64,000 nt of DNA from Meloidogyne chitwoodi (taxonomy: Eukaryota > Nematoda > Chromadorea > Rhabditida > Meloidogynidae), in NCBI GenBank assembly GCA_015183035.1, contig JACZZP010000010.1, positions 2,378,460-2,442,459 of the forward strand, given 5' to 3'. Shown here in pieces: positions 12,561 through 25,800 of the stretch. How positions within the stretch are numbered: position 1 is the first letter of the stretch; every line of letters begins with the position of its first letter. The translations under genes and the position numbers were made by a program. The notes under the pieces were generated by a model that saw nothing but the letters and a program-made list of their open reading frames with translations, was not told the origin of the DNA and did no database searches.

Positions 12561-14682
12561 AGTTTTAGAGCGTTTCTTCCGTTGTTAGAAATGAAAATTT
12601 GCACCTAAATGGTTAAACGAAAAAATAAGTTAGTTAACACTTTGAAATAGACAATTTGAAAAATTACGGTATATCGTAAATAAATATTTTATTCAAATTT
12701 GGCTTCCTTTTTTGGTTTTTTTCGATTACGTGTAGATCTCCGGAGGTCTGATCTCGAGTTTTTTTTTTCGTGTTTTTTTGATTTTTTTCTTTTTTCATTC
12801 GTTTTTTTTATTTATTCATCCGTTTTTTACATTTCATTCGTATTTTTTTATTCGTTTCCCCGCCTGCGCACGCAAAAAATTTTAAAAATATAAAAATTTT
12901 AAAAATTCTTAGAAATTTAACATTTTATCAAATTAAAGGTTCTTCGGCTGCTTCTGAACCTGCTGCTGGAATGGCCGGTGGTTGCGGTTTATTTTTTAAT
13001 ATTTTTTTTAATTTATAATTTATTAATTTTTTTTTTGAAATAGCCTAGATATGTTCTACATTCTCGTCTACATGATCAATGTTGATTATCAACTCAACAT
13101 GCTCATCGACTTGAGTTAGTTTTTCTGTTAATTTTTCAATCAAATTGTATTTATAGTTGCCTGTTTGCTGACAACTACTCCAATGACTCCGGTTTTTTGT
13201 TTAATTTTTTGGAACAGTTTCATTTTTTAATTTTTAGTTCATCAACATGTACACAGGACCTGCTTGATCTGCTTTTCAATGTGGACGACTATCTTCATGG
13301 TTTTGTTTTTTGATTTTTAGAATAGTTTCATTTTTTTAATATAGACTAGAATATGTACGCAAGGAGCACTGTCCATCCGCAACATGCACGCAAGGAGCCT
13401 TGTTTAACCGAGGAGCTCTGTACAATTGGAGGCACCCGGTGTAGTCGTTTTTTTATTTTTGGGGTTCGGGTCCTTCCCTTTTTTAAGCCAGGTGCACCTC
13501 CACGTCATGGACGATGCTGCTCTCAACTGATCTACAGCAACTTGGATGCTCTTCATGATCACCACCCCATCTTCCAGTCTTCATGCTTTGTAAGCTTTAA
13601 ATTTTTAATTTAAAAAAAATGAAAAATTTGCTAAAAAAATTAGCGCGCGATTCTCCACTTCCTTTTTTATTTTTTTGTCTCTCATTCTTGTCCTTGTTTT
13701 GTCTTTCGACTTGTCTTCACTTTTTTTTGTTTTTTAAGACTGGCTTCAAAGGTGTCTTCAAGTATGAAATGCAACAAATGACAACATCAGCAAACAAATG
13801 GATGGGATGGTCTTAAACTTGTAAGTACAGTGGAAACAAAAAAGTTATAGTTTAAACAAGGTTAGGTGTTTTTTCAAAAATTAAAAATCGATAGAACAAT
13901 TCGCCTTTGATTTACGCTGCTCCTTTTTTTAAATTTTAATTTTTGGCATTCTGTTTTGTTTATTCTAGAACATGGAAAATAGTTTAGACGGAGAAGCAGA
14001 GATAGATTTTCTTTCTTTTGGTAGGGAGTGTTAGAGTCTGAAAAAAATGAATCTACATTTTTTTCATTTTTATGAATTTTTATTGTTTTACGATCATTTT
14101 TCTTTTAATGTAAAATGTTTTTGATCCTATTACGCTGAAAATAGTTAATACGTTAACACCAAAATGTTTTTCTTGCTTATTATCTTCTTTGTTGTTTAGT
14201 TACTTTCAAATCTTAATTTTATTTCAGATTTATTTTTTAATAAAAGCATTATTTCTATTAATGAGTAGCAAAGGCTCATTCATACATATTTGTCTTTATC
14301 TCTTCGTCATACTCGTGATAGCATATCGGCTAGAAGTATAAATCCTAGAAGATCAAAAAGGAAGTACGTTACAAACAGGAGGATAAAAGGTTTTTTTTAT
14401 ATTGGCAAGAATGTTTATATGAATATAATGTGTAAAAAATGTTCTATAAAATGCTCTAATTTTCTGTGGAAATTTGACCTATGAGGTTATTGGTTAAGTT
14501 TCTTTATATGAGAAAAGCATTGGGGTTCGAATTCTACTCATTTCTACTATTTTTATGTTTTAAAATATATTTTTAATAATGTTTCTAATCAAAAAATTAA
14601 AAAAATATCTTTATTTTTTCAGGAATGTGTACTGCAAAACTTTTGCAATTTAAATAGATTTATTTTCAAGAAATGTATAAGT
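12561..14682. other. T-rich gene-poor stretch, no supported gene
   Basis: About 2.1 kb with long T runs. Between about 12940 and 13830 there are GC-richer islands that look like short exons between T-rich introns (for instance 13353-13613, 86 codons), but the frames do not join into a protein I recognise and they lack conserved motifs. Two islands are preceded by similar strings around CAGTTTCATTTTTT, hinting at internal duplication. Near 14481-14542 there is another tRNA-like fragment with TGGTTAAG and GGTTCGAATTC, too short (62 nt) to be a tRNA. The part next to UVSSA is presumably its promoter. Confidence 0.4.
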
Positions 14683-16098
14683 TTATTGTACTTTTTCTTC
14701 AAGCAACTTCAATTTACTGGCATTTTTGCGTGGAGGTAACACAATGTTGGCGCCGTGATCTCGTTGTTTGTGAATCTAACAAAATAATTTTTATATTTTC
14801 GTAAATTTAGATAAATCAAACCAATAATGTACGATTTTGACAAAAACCGCGTGAGCATTCTGTGCATTTGAATGGCTTCTCTTTGGCGTGAGTGAACCTA
14901 GGTTGTTTTTAAATAATATTTTTATTAAAACTTTGTACACTAGGAATAAATACAAACTTGTGATCTCGCAGATGATCTTGCCGGCGGAAAGACTTCTCAC
15001 ATTCATCACATGGAAATGGTCGCTCATTAGTATGTGTGCGCTCGTGGATACTGTTAGGTATTTTTAACTTCAAATTTCGGGTATTGGGAAATTTCAACCC
15101 TTGGGGAATTATATGTCTTGTATATAAAACTCACAGAAGATTATAAGATTTTGTGAAATGGCGCTGACAGTAGCGACAAATAAATTGCTTGCGTTGCCGT
15201 CGTCCACCTCCTGAGCGACGTGTTGGCGTGACTTCAGCTGTCGAAGGGACAAATCGTTTTCCAATTTTGCTTAATTTTAAATATTTTATTGTTTAAAGCG
15301 CTCAGCCATAAGTTTTCTAAGCCCAAATCCTTTAAAAGGAGTATTACGTCTTGGGCTGCATGGTTGACTTGATAGAAATTTGTTGTTTACTTAGCACGTC
15401 TGCAGCAGCTGCTTTAGCAATTACAACTGCTGCTTCAAAAAGCGTCGAAGAGGTTGTAGGCATTGCTTTTGTATTATCCGATGCATGTCCATCCAGCTCT
15501 AATGTTTTCCTTTTAATATTCTCATCTTAATTTAAATTTTGTGTATTAATAAGGGGAAAATATTACCATTGTTGTTTTGTGGATTGCTAAGAATGCACGA
15601 GGCAATATCGGTAAAGTCAAATTTTTTGGTGACATTTGTTTCATTTTTAATATTGCTGTGTGATATTAAACAGCTATTGTTTATACACATTTTTGGAGCT
15701 AGATCTATATGTGTTTGCATAAAAGGTTTATTCTGTATGTAAAGCATCCATCGAATTAGTTCCTGTTGTTTCTGATGTATAATAGGAAATTGTGGGAAAA
15801 TGCTGTTTGTAGGATGGTGGTTAGTTTGTTGATGTGGAATAGAATTGGCTGTTTGTGGTGCCAGATTTCGTAAGGCAAGTAGTGAAGAAAGTAAAGCCGA
15901 CGGAGGGTGTAAATATGGCAAAGGAAAAATACTGGATGAGAACGTTGAGGGTGTCGTACTCAATAATTTAAGTGTTGAATTGGTATCAAAGTGAATCGTT
16001 GGTGAGAAATGTTGAATGGTAATTTGTGATGTGTTATTGTGTTGTCGTTTGCGATTTTGTTTATTATGGTGCTGGTGAGGCTGGTTAGGAAAAATCAT
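14683..16098 (-). CDS. OSR: Odd-skipped related C2H2 zinc-finger transcription factor
   Basis: Homologue of Drosophila odd/bowl/sob and vertebrate OSR1/2 (nematode odd-1/odd-2), developmental regulators of gut and limb or kidney patterning. Exon 1 (about 15577-16098) is low-complexity, rich in His, Asn, Gln, Pro and Ser. An Ala-rich exon follows ([14 protein letters not shown]). The finger block starts [20 protein letters not shown], with [20 protein letters not shown] and [20 protein letters not shown] next, then a third finger [17 protein letters not shown] with IHKQRDH in the last exon (14683-14775). The block [18 protein letters not shown] and RRQDHLRDH is diagnostic for this family. The protein ends shortly after with [10 protein letters not shown]. 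Three adjacent fingers are visible, as in nematode odd genes. Confidence 0.9.
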
Positions 16099-19000
16099 CT
16101 GAGAATAATTTTAGTATAATTAATAAGATTGCATTGAAATTTTATTTAATATATACATCAACAATATTGTTTTGTAGATTTTTATGTTAATGTTCGTTAG
16201 CCGTTTCTGCTGCCACATTTAATTGCTAGCCAAAAAGGGACCGTTTTAAGCAATTTTTTATCCTTTTTATATGCTTTTTTACACTTGTTCTATTTACCCC
16301 ATTCCCAACCATTGGGCCAATTTCCGGCAAGGCTAAAAATTTCAATGCGCGCCGCTGCTGCGCATAATCAGGCGGCGGCTCTTGCGAATGACAAAAAACA
16401 TCAATCAAAGAAACATGGCGGAAAAGTATATTGCGATTTGAAATGTGCGAGAATTAAAAAAGAAATAAAGAATAGCTGTAATTTAAATTTTCCATAGCTG
16501 TAAGAATGTAAATTTTCAGATGTGAAGTACAAATTTGTTATCTTTTGAAATTTTGATCTTTAATAATCCTGTTCAAAATAAATATTTGGTTCTAAAATTA
16601 GTAAAAACATTGAAGATTTATAATTAATTGAATATTAGAAAGATAATCATAACGATTCGCTTGAACTATCACGAAAATAACGGGTCATAAAATTTATCAA
16701 AAATAACCATGAAATGATTTGACAGTAGCATGACCGCGGCATCCTTTTGATGTAAGGAATCTCTTATCATTATATATAAAAGAAAGTTTTCTCACTTATA
16801 TTTAAACGAGGGTTCAATTGAATGATTAAGGTGATAATTATTATCGCGGGAAATATGAGTAATTAAAAAAATAATGGATTGAAAAACAGACATTAGGCAG
16901 ATGTTTTCAATATTTAAAAGCTGTTTAAGAGAATTACAATACATTAAGTATAAAAATTATGAAATATATAAATTTTTGCTGATTTATATGTTTTAAAAAA
17001 TAAGGAATTCGTTGACAGTTTACGCAAGCGTTTGTAATAAAAAGGTTTAGCGGGAGCCAGCCAAACTTTGTTGTTTGTCATGTTTGATATAGTGATTCTT
17101 TTATTCCGATTTTTCTTATAACAATAAAAAATTTAGGCAAAATGGAAAAGAGTTAGTAGTATTTATAACTTTTGGGCAATAGTGAAACACGGTGGCAAAA
17201 AAGTATTTGATAGGGCGGAGTTTTTTTCGGTCGCGGGAGTAAACAGTGAGTGGTGAATATTGTGGAAGCGACGATAGAATAAAAGTGGATGTGGCTGGGT
17301 AAACGGGAGGAAGAAGGTCTTGTACTATTCATCATTCTTTTGGCGATGGGCGTTGCGGTTCAGTAGTTGGTTGTCTCTGATTGGTTTTTAAGGCGCACCT
17401 TTCAATGAAAAATTCTTTGTTCAAATTACTCATATTCCTAAGGCTAATTTCCATAAAATTTGAAAATAAGTTTTTGATTACTATTCTACATTATTTTTCT
17501 TATTAATTTAATATCCTTTTTATCGTTCTCTCTTAACTTCCTAGTTCTTTTATCTATGAGTTCTTTTTTTAATTTTTTCCCTTATTTTATTAAAAACATC
17601 TACAACTCTTCAATTTCCTTTCCCTTTCATGGGCATTTAGATTTTATGATCCCGATGACCTGCTCACTTAAAAAGCGCGCACGGCAAATTGGCCCAAAGC
17701 TAAAGGTCTCTTTAATAAAATAAATGAGATGTGATGATAATTTATGACAAAAAGCCCACATTAAAGGAACCATAAATTTAATTTATTTTTCCTTTTAACG
17801 TTTTCATCATTTTTTTATCTTTTTTTCTTTATAATTATTTTTTGCGAGGTAAAATAATCGACAAAAAATAGTATTTTTTGTTGGTCATACCTTTTTTTAA
17901 TAAGATGATTCTTTTTTAATTTTATATTAAAAGCCAAATTTTTTGGCAACGTTTACTATTTTATTCCATTTCATTTTAATATCTTCATTCTTTTATTTTT
18001 CTATTTAAATATTTTTTATTCAACCTTTTGTGAGTTTTTATGCCAATCGGTAAATATTTCATTCTTTTCTTTTGTTAATAAGCTGACTTTCCTCAACATA
18101 GCACCTTTCATTCTACAGTAGCTGGTACTAAATACAATAGCTAATACTTTCTTAAGTAATATTTGCTTTCTTTTCTTTTCCAATCGTTTTTCTGTGGCTT
18201 TTCGCACTACTACTCTCGATTAGAGTAAAAGAATCTATTTTCATTGCTTTTCAGATTTTTAATTTAATTATTTTTTTACTTTGGATTCTATGATATTTTT
18301 TGTCCAATACATTGTTGTTGTTGTCTCTGAATTTGACAATTATCTCCCAATTTGTCGTATCTTCTCATGTTGCTGGTTTGCCATCGGCAAATTGGAAAAA
18401 TAAAAAAGAAATGAAAGAACTGTCTAATGCCTTATACCAACTTTGTTGTTTCTCTTTGCCTTTGGCGGATGCGATTTTTGGCACTTGGACCACAAAGGCA
18501 TTCATTCACTTTAAAATGAAATAAAGGGCAAAATTTGGGTATATTTAGATATAATAATACTTAGTTATTATAAATAAAGGACACAATGTTTATAATATTT
18601 GAGCGGTATTTTATTGGATATCATTTTTAAAAGTTTTTAATCTAACAATAAGTGCTTTGTTTGATCAAAAAATATATAAACATTGCCTGACCTAATTATC
18701 AATCTGTTTGAATGGCCCTTCTTACAATTAAAACATTTAGTTTTTTGGTTAAACAGAAAAATGCTTATCAATTCAGTCAATCTCTACATTTAGCGCCCAT
18801 TTGCTAATCCTCTTCAATGTTTTGTTTATATGTATGTACATTTATCTAATAACCTGACCAATCACGAGCTGTTAAATCGTGGATTAATGAATAAGAGTAT
18901 TTATAAAGATTAAGCAAGGTTATTAAAGAATTAACAAAGTTAAGAATAAATAAGTAATGGCCAATAAACATTAAAGTAAATATTTAAAATTGCATGATTA

Positions 19001-19984
19001 ATTTTTTTGATAATAATTTATTTAAGAATTGTGAAAGTTATTTTAATGAAAAAAATTTTAAATTACAAACTTTCAATTAAAATATGCTCTGAAAAAATAA
19101 ATATTTTAAAGAATATAATTGAATATTTCAAATTTTCTTTTTTGTATTTATCGTTATTATATTTTGTTATTTCGTTTCTTCCATGTACCTTTCCGTTATG
19201 TTGAATGTGCGGCCATAAAATAACGATGATGATATGTCCTTATTTGTGTACCGCGATTGGCGGCGACAAACATTCACAAAAAAGCCAAGATGCGCTCGCT
19301 TCAACCTTTAACTGCTAATCTTGCAAAGCGGAAAAAGAGATATTTCCTCCCTCATCATATTTTTCTTAGTTGCCTTTTGTCATCATTTTACCACATTATG
19401 AGCCGATGATGCTTTCTCAATTTCTCGATGCCGATTAAGAGATCCTGCGATCGATTGCAAAAATCGCGCATCATGTGCTTTGCTTTAACGATTTGTTTGA
19501 ACAAGGCTTATTTGAAAAATTGTTTTAAAGCAAGAAATGGTCTGGAGTGTGAAAGAGAGAAATTTCATTGAATATAAACACTCACCCACCCTTATTTAGG
19601 TTATTAAAGTTTATTTTAAAAAAAAATCCTTTTATTTGATAAAAGTATATGATTTAAAAGATAAAAGTTATTTCATTACTTGTTATTTTTCTCCGTTGTT
19701 TAGGGAAATTCAATATTTCTTTGAATGTGTTAGTGAGGTTAAAATTTCGTTTTAGAAAAATTAACTAAATAGAACTTATGAGAATTTTCAGGTATTATAA
19801 AATCCTTTAAGGTGTTTCATGAAAGTAACCTTGTGGTTTTGACTTATTAAGTATTAAGAAAAAACCGATAAAAAACCCAAATTAGTTATATATATGTATA
19901 AATATGTTCTTTATCGGGACGAGCGAACAAATAAGAGGCTATGGGTTGCAAATATATTTCCAATTGCATCATTAATTATCAAAT
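16099..19984. other. Long non-coding stretch upstream of the OSR gene
   Basis: About 3.9 kb with no protein gene I can support. Open frames (for example 17153-17335, 18016-18207 and 18300-18524) are short and compositionally random. The stretch contains scattered GC-richer patches, such as around 16330-16430 and 19230-19500, that may be regulatory. Its position upstream of a developmental transcription factor fits a large cis-regulatory domain. I see no convincing tRNA or other structured RNA gene. Confidence 0.4.
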
Positions 19985-20366
19985 TTAATAGAAGCGAATT
20001 GATGGTTCCAGTCGAGTCCATTTCTTTTGTACTTGACCTACATTGCTTTGTTCTATTCCATTCAGATGAGAGCCTTTAACAGTCTGTGGTGCAGGTCTCC
20101 AAACTGGCATAGATCCATAGTCTGACCAAGGGCGAGTTATCAGGAATAAAGGCTGCTGCTCCAATTCCATTTTATCATCTGAGGATAGCGATTCCACTTT
20201 GTGTTTTGATATTAGAAGAACAATAGCTTTAAGTGTGTTAAATGTTTTTAGTTTTTGAAAAATATAATAATAATTTTAAAATAATAATTTATTTTAAAAT
20301 TAACTTACCAAAAATTGTTATGAGTTTTAAGTGCCAATTAAAAGAATTGCTTATATTTGAGTTCAT
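19985..20366 (-). CDS. Small secreted peptide precursor, unrecognised
   Basis: Two exons, 20309-20366 and 19985-20226, joined over an 82-nt GTAAGT...TTAAAG intron, encode 99 residues. The junction lies inside a hydrophobic stretch (HLKLITIFAIVLLIS) that makes a good signal peptide; neither exon alone contains it, which supports the model. The mature part has few Cys and many aromatic and Pro residues: LFLITRPWSDYGSMPVWRPA and a C-terminal KKWTRLEPSIRFY. There is a KK site before WTRLEPSIRFY, so a released C-terminal peptide is conceivable. I do not recognise it as a known neuropeptide family. It lies isolated in a 6.7-kb gene-poor region. Confidence 0.5.
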
Positions 20367-22841
20367 TTTTGACAGCTGCTTTATTATACAACACAGGAAT
20401 AAGAGAGCTTAAGTTTCACTAAACTTCTGAAAAGTGAAGATTTTTTTTTTAAATAAAAATATTATTTATATAGAGGAACTAAATTTGAATGGCTATGCTT
20501 ATTTAAAGATTATATATATTAGTGAGTCTTTAAAAAAAGAATTGGAGTCCCTATTGTCTAGTCAAATGCCTTTTTTCTTTTTAATAGGGTGTGAACTAAA
20601 ATGGGATGAGATTGATATTCACGGAAACTTTAATATTATATATTAAAAAAGGCTTTTTCATAAAAGATTAATGAAAACTTATTTTTTATGCTTTATGGGA
20701 ATTTATTTTTAATCTTTTCAGTTAAAAATGATAGTTAAATTTAAAATTACAACTATTATTAAGCTTTATTTTCTATTCCTTTTGGATTTTTTTGCTGAAA
20801 TATTAAGAATTTCAGCATAATAACTTTAAGACAATGAGAACATTATGCTAATGAAAATGGTGGATTTGGTTAATGAAAAGTTTTTTTAAAAAGCATTTAG
20901 GTTTTATATATGGAAATGAGTTAATAATAGTTATTTTTAGCAAATTTGGCCAATTCATAAAATGACCGCATTTGGGGAGTGAAGCAATGATTTTTGAGCG
21001 CACAAAATATTTATATTTCTACGTTTCTATACACATTTTTGATGTTTATTCACAATCCTGCTTTCCTCTTTTAGAAGCATATTTGATGAAAAGCTTCCAA
21101 CAAAAGAGCGACTGCCTAATAACGCTATCCAATAAAGCATAATAATGTTGGCACATTTTGAATGGAACTGTTGGATGGAGGTGAAGTTTCGAATTGCCTT
21201 TTAGGAAATAAGCATAAATGGGTCTGAACACGGAAAGGGGAAAAATGAGAGCCTTATATTGATAAAACATATTCATCTGTATAAAACGTGAGGCATAATG
21301 CTTTTTTCGCCTCATGGCAAACATTGTTTGAATATCAATTTAAATTATTAAAGTGGGTTAAGTTTGGAAACATTTTGCTATGTTTTTAAGTAAATGAAAA
21401 CCCTTCCCCTCCAAAAATGAGACAATTAGTTTTTCATGTAAATGTTTATAATTTTAATGGGTGTATATTTTAACTTAAATCATTTGTCGATGAATTAAAT
21501 AATAGAGGAACATTAATGTCGCCAATGGCACTAGTAACATAGCAGCTATTTGTTTATTCAACAATCGAATGGATTTAATAATTGTTTGTTGCACTAATTT
21601 AATTGACTGCTGCTATTACATAACCGCTTTCCGAGTTAAAAATTTTCTATTTTTTAATATGTATGAATAACATTTACTCAAGCGATAATTTGATTTTAAC
21701 ATTTGGAAATGAGTAAATTACTTTTAGATAGCGCGTGGGATTATTTTTATATAAGTAACAATATTAAGTAATTTGACAATTATACGTATAATAATTATGT
21801 ACGTCCTGGAAGTAGTACTGACGTATGGACTTAATAAGACAATTGTTAAACTATCATGTACTAACTATTTGCTTTATCCATTAGCATGGAAACGTTAAAA
21901 GTGCGTTTTAAAATGAATTTTTTAAGGGAAAATTTTTTTATAATTCTAATTAGATATTTCCAACTGTAATATATAAATTAAATATTTCGAACTCTTTTAA
22001 AACTCGCATCAGGTGAAAAGTTTATGTTAAGCTTAAAGTTGAAAAATAGTTTAAAAAATAAAAGGCAGGTGTTTCCTTTATTGTATGTATGTATGTTTTT
22101 TACGGTGTTATTATTTTTCTCCAGAAGTATTGTGAATAAATTTTGGTTTGGTTAAAAATGATTTATACATATTAGCTAAATATCTAACAAAATGATGATT
22201 TTTTTTATTCCGATTTAGAAAAGATCATTAAAACACAATTGAAAATTTAATATAAATTTAAAGAGTGATTATTAATTTTATAAGGGATCAACTGCGTTAT
22301 GAAGAGTTAATACCAGATGGAAAACATCTGGCAACTTTTATCTACGTTTAAATTTCTTCATTAAACCAAAATGTTACAACACCAAGTTCCAGTTTTAATC
22401 CCTCCACTGTTCATGTTCTCATTGGTATGACATAGTATGATATAAGTACATATCTATTTCCTCTTCGTTCCCCTTCTCTCACTAAATGGACTGTTGACTG
22501 CAGCGTAACTAATACATGTCTTGCCTCTCTTGTTATAATTCCCCTGTCATGTCGTTAGCAGCGGTCTTCGCCAACAACATTCCGATCGATTGGGGCTTTC
22601 ATTCATTAGTCAAACTTTGTCGTTTCAATGTATCCTCCTGCGTACAAAAAGAATGCAGTTTTCGTTCAGTTTTCGTCAAATGGCGAAATAGTATGTAATA
22701 TTTTTATCGTTTTAAACATAACTTACTGCTTATAATTGTTCTAAAATTCTTTAGGTTTTTTCCAAAATTTTAATTTTTCCTTCTACTTACACATATAAAT
22801 TTATTTTTAGCGTATTTCATGTTGATCTAGAATTTGTGTAA
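20367..22841. other. Non-coding stretch
   Basis: About 2.5 kb, AT-rich, no gene that I can support. A 92-codon frame on the minus strand (21046-21324) and a 60-codon frame at 22516-22698 are the longest; both lack family motifs and are flanked by stops without good splice sites. The last 200 bp (about 22640-22841) includes TTTTTAG and probably serves as the promoter or 5' untranslated region of the next gene. Confidence 0.35.
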
Positions 22842-25800
22842 ATGGATAATTCATCATCTTCTCAAATTCTTAATCAAATATTTGGCCATACATCGTTAGG
22901 TTTGTATTTAAAAGTAATTACTTTTACACATTGGACACTGATTTAATTCTAAATAGGATTAATTATTCATATTTAAAGGTGAGCAACAAAACCTCCCAAT
23001 GATTTCGACCGGAGGGAGGAATCAGTATGTAGAAATTGATCGTTTTGAAACAGAGAAACAATTAAAAAATTGGTTGCAAACACAAGGCAGGAAATGGGGA
23101 ATGTGAGTTTGAAATTAATAATTCTTTCTTATCGTTATTTTTAGTGTTCAGAAAGGCCGTGTCACAATTGAAGATGTTTCTCGTCATATTTAGAAGCGTT
23201 AATTCTTCTTACGTTTAGATCATCGACCAATATGCATGCATCTTTCGTCGACGCAAAGGTTATTGTTGTCGAGTGCAAATGCGTGTTCGACACAATCGGC
23301 GGAGTGGTCACAAAATTGTGGAGGTAGATTGACTCAAAATTACCTGGAATGATGTTTCCATAAGTATCTTCATTTGTACAATATTTTAAATTTAAACATG
23401 ACGCATTTATTTTACTTATGACAACTTTACTCGATACAAAATGAAGGGGAGATTTACCCAAATTTTTCTTACCATATATATAATAGGTTTTGCCTGTTCC
23501 ACATGATCACAATTTTTACGGGCCATTGATGGTTCCAAATGAATTTGACGATGGCACATTTGTAAACCAATCATCGAAGCCTCTCAGCAGTGAGCTGTCG
23601 TGTGATAAACTTCAGGATGTCCACAATACAAGTCACTACATTTTGCACTTAAATATTTAAAATAAAATTCAGATTTATATATGTTATTTTATAGATTCAA
23701 GTAATTCAGCATTTGAACAAAATAATGAAAATCTTGAATTAAAACAAGAAATTAATTTTTCTTCGGAAAATAATCAAAGTGATGGGGAAGAAGTAAATGC
23801 TCATCAGAATCTACCAATTTCATCTGAAGAGCAATCTTTTTCACAACCAATGGAAATGCTCTGGTCCAACCTCTTGGACAATCATACTATTAATTTATTT
23901 GATAATGTTGATAACAATTGCAGTGGAGTTAATGTATCACAACCAAATCACAAAAAACCATTTTATTTCTGCGATCAATTAGAGCATGGGGATGGTGTCA
24001 ACGAGCGAGAAGATGCTCAAACACAAAATTTAAATGAGGAATTTTTTAACTCAATTGTGGAGAAAGTTGCGGTTAGTAAGTTTATTGAAAAAATGTGGAA
24101 TTTTATATTAAAAAATATTGAACATAAATTTTTAAAATATCCTTAAATACAATAATCTCACGAATTTACTTTAGGGTCATTTCTCTGTATATATTGATTC
24201 GAAATTTGACGCTATTATTGGTGCCATTAGTACACTCACCAGGAATGTCGATGAATTGAAGCACTCATTTAACTCAATTACAAAAATGCAACAGCAACAA
24301 AATCAAGTGCAGCATCGACACCCAATATCAACTTCACTGAATAATTCAGGATCATTTGATAAACAATTGGCTACTTCTAGGATTGCCACATTTTTTAGGC
24401 ATCATCGTCCGGTTTGTCAAAGTGCAATTCCAGTTAAGACAACATCTGTTCAATCACAACAACATTGCAATTCACAAGTTTGATTTTAAAATTTAATTTT
24501 TCCGTAAAATATTATTTAACTTTTCAGAATTTGACAACCCAGTATTGTCCGATTAATGAGAGGTTATTTTTGTATAAATATATCTTTTAATAAATAAATT
24601 ACTATACAACAGTCATCAATGTAACGATCTAAATAGTTTAAAATCGGAGGATAATGAATTAACAAGACTTGTCGAAAGGTCGAAGAAGAAATTTACATCG
24701 AATTCAGATCAAGCTGGGAAACTTATGCCATCTTCCTCAGTAAGTTCCTCATTGCCTGATGGATTAACATTGTCTAAACCGCAGAAGCCCAATCCCCCGA
24801 ACAAATTTAACTCCATCAAATTTATAAACAACACAATGGAGAGCCGAAAATCAAGACACGCATACAGACAGCGACGTCGAGAATTATCTTATAAATTTAT
24901 GAAGGAAGTTGGGATGATGGTAAGGAAAGGTCACGGCGGGTTAAATGGGAAATCTAACCGTCTCGCTTTCAATTGGAAATTTCTTACCACACTCTCTCAT
25001 TTTTCCTCTCTTTCATTTATTTAATCTCTCATTTTAAACATTACTCTCGTTTCCGTTTTGAGGTTTTGACTTTTGAAACCCTATATTTCGAAAACTTTTC
25101 ATACTATTTAAAATCCGCTCTACAATTTCATAGATTATTGTTTTAAGATTCTAATAAAAAATTTTTGTTTATTTTTATACACTTTTACAAAAGTTAATAC
25201 ACAATGAATTTCTTTAAGTTTAGATGAAAACTAGATCATTTTCTAAGCGAAAACTCGACGCTATTAATATCCGATGGATCAAACAACAAGAGAAACAACA
25301 AAAAAATGTTTCAAAATTATCTAAAGCAAATAAATATAGAATGGAAGCAAGTAAACAGAACAAAGGATCAAGAGGTTTTTTTGGTTTTTTATAATCTTTT
25401 AATTTTAATTTAGTTCAAACATGTTCTGAAGAAAGTTCCAGTGAAACTTGTAGCAAAACCAAGGATGTTGGTATTCAGACAATCCCTCAAATGAAATCAA
25501 TCAGGACGCAAACACTTCCTCGAATGAAAAGTGTTTGTACTCAGACACAAACATTTCCTCAATTGAGATCTGTTGGTACACAAACAGAAAGTAAAGGAAA
25601 AAATGTGGCTATTCAGACTATAACGAATCAGAGAAGCAAGGAAACACAAACTTATCCTGAATTTCTTCAATCAGATAATTCATCTCCAAATGAACAACGT
25701 AGATTAGGTATATGAACGTTTTTAAACAACAAATTTAGACGAAAAATCGAAAAACTATTGCAACAAAAAACCACTACAACCATTGGAAAATTTAACTTCA

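Noticed and set aside
12940..13830. Multi-exon gene from GC-richer islands
   Set aside because: Islands do not join in a single frame over good splice sites and contain no recognised domain.
14481..14542. Possible tRNA gene (TGGTTAAG, GGTTCGAATTC, ATGAG/CTCAT ends)
   Set aside because: Only 62 nt, no anticodon arm, weak T stem.
21046..21324. 92-codon minus-strand frame
   Set aside because: Composition random, no signal peptide or motif, isolated between stops.
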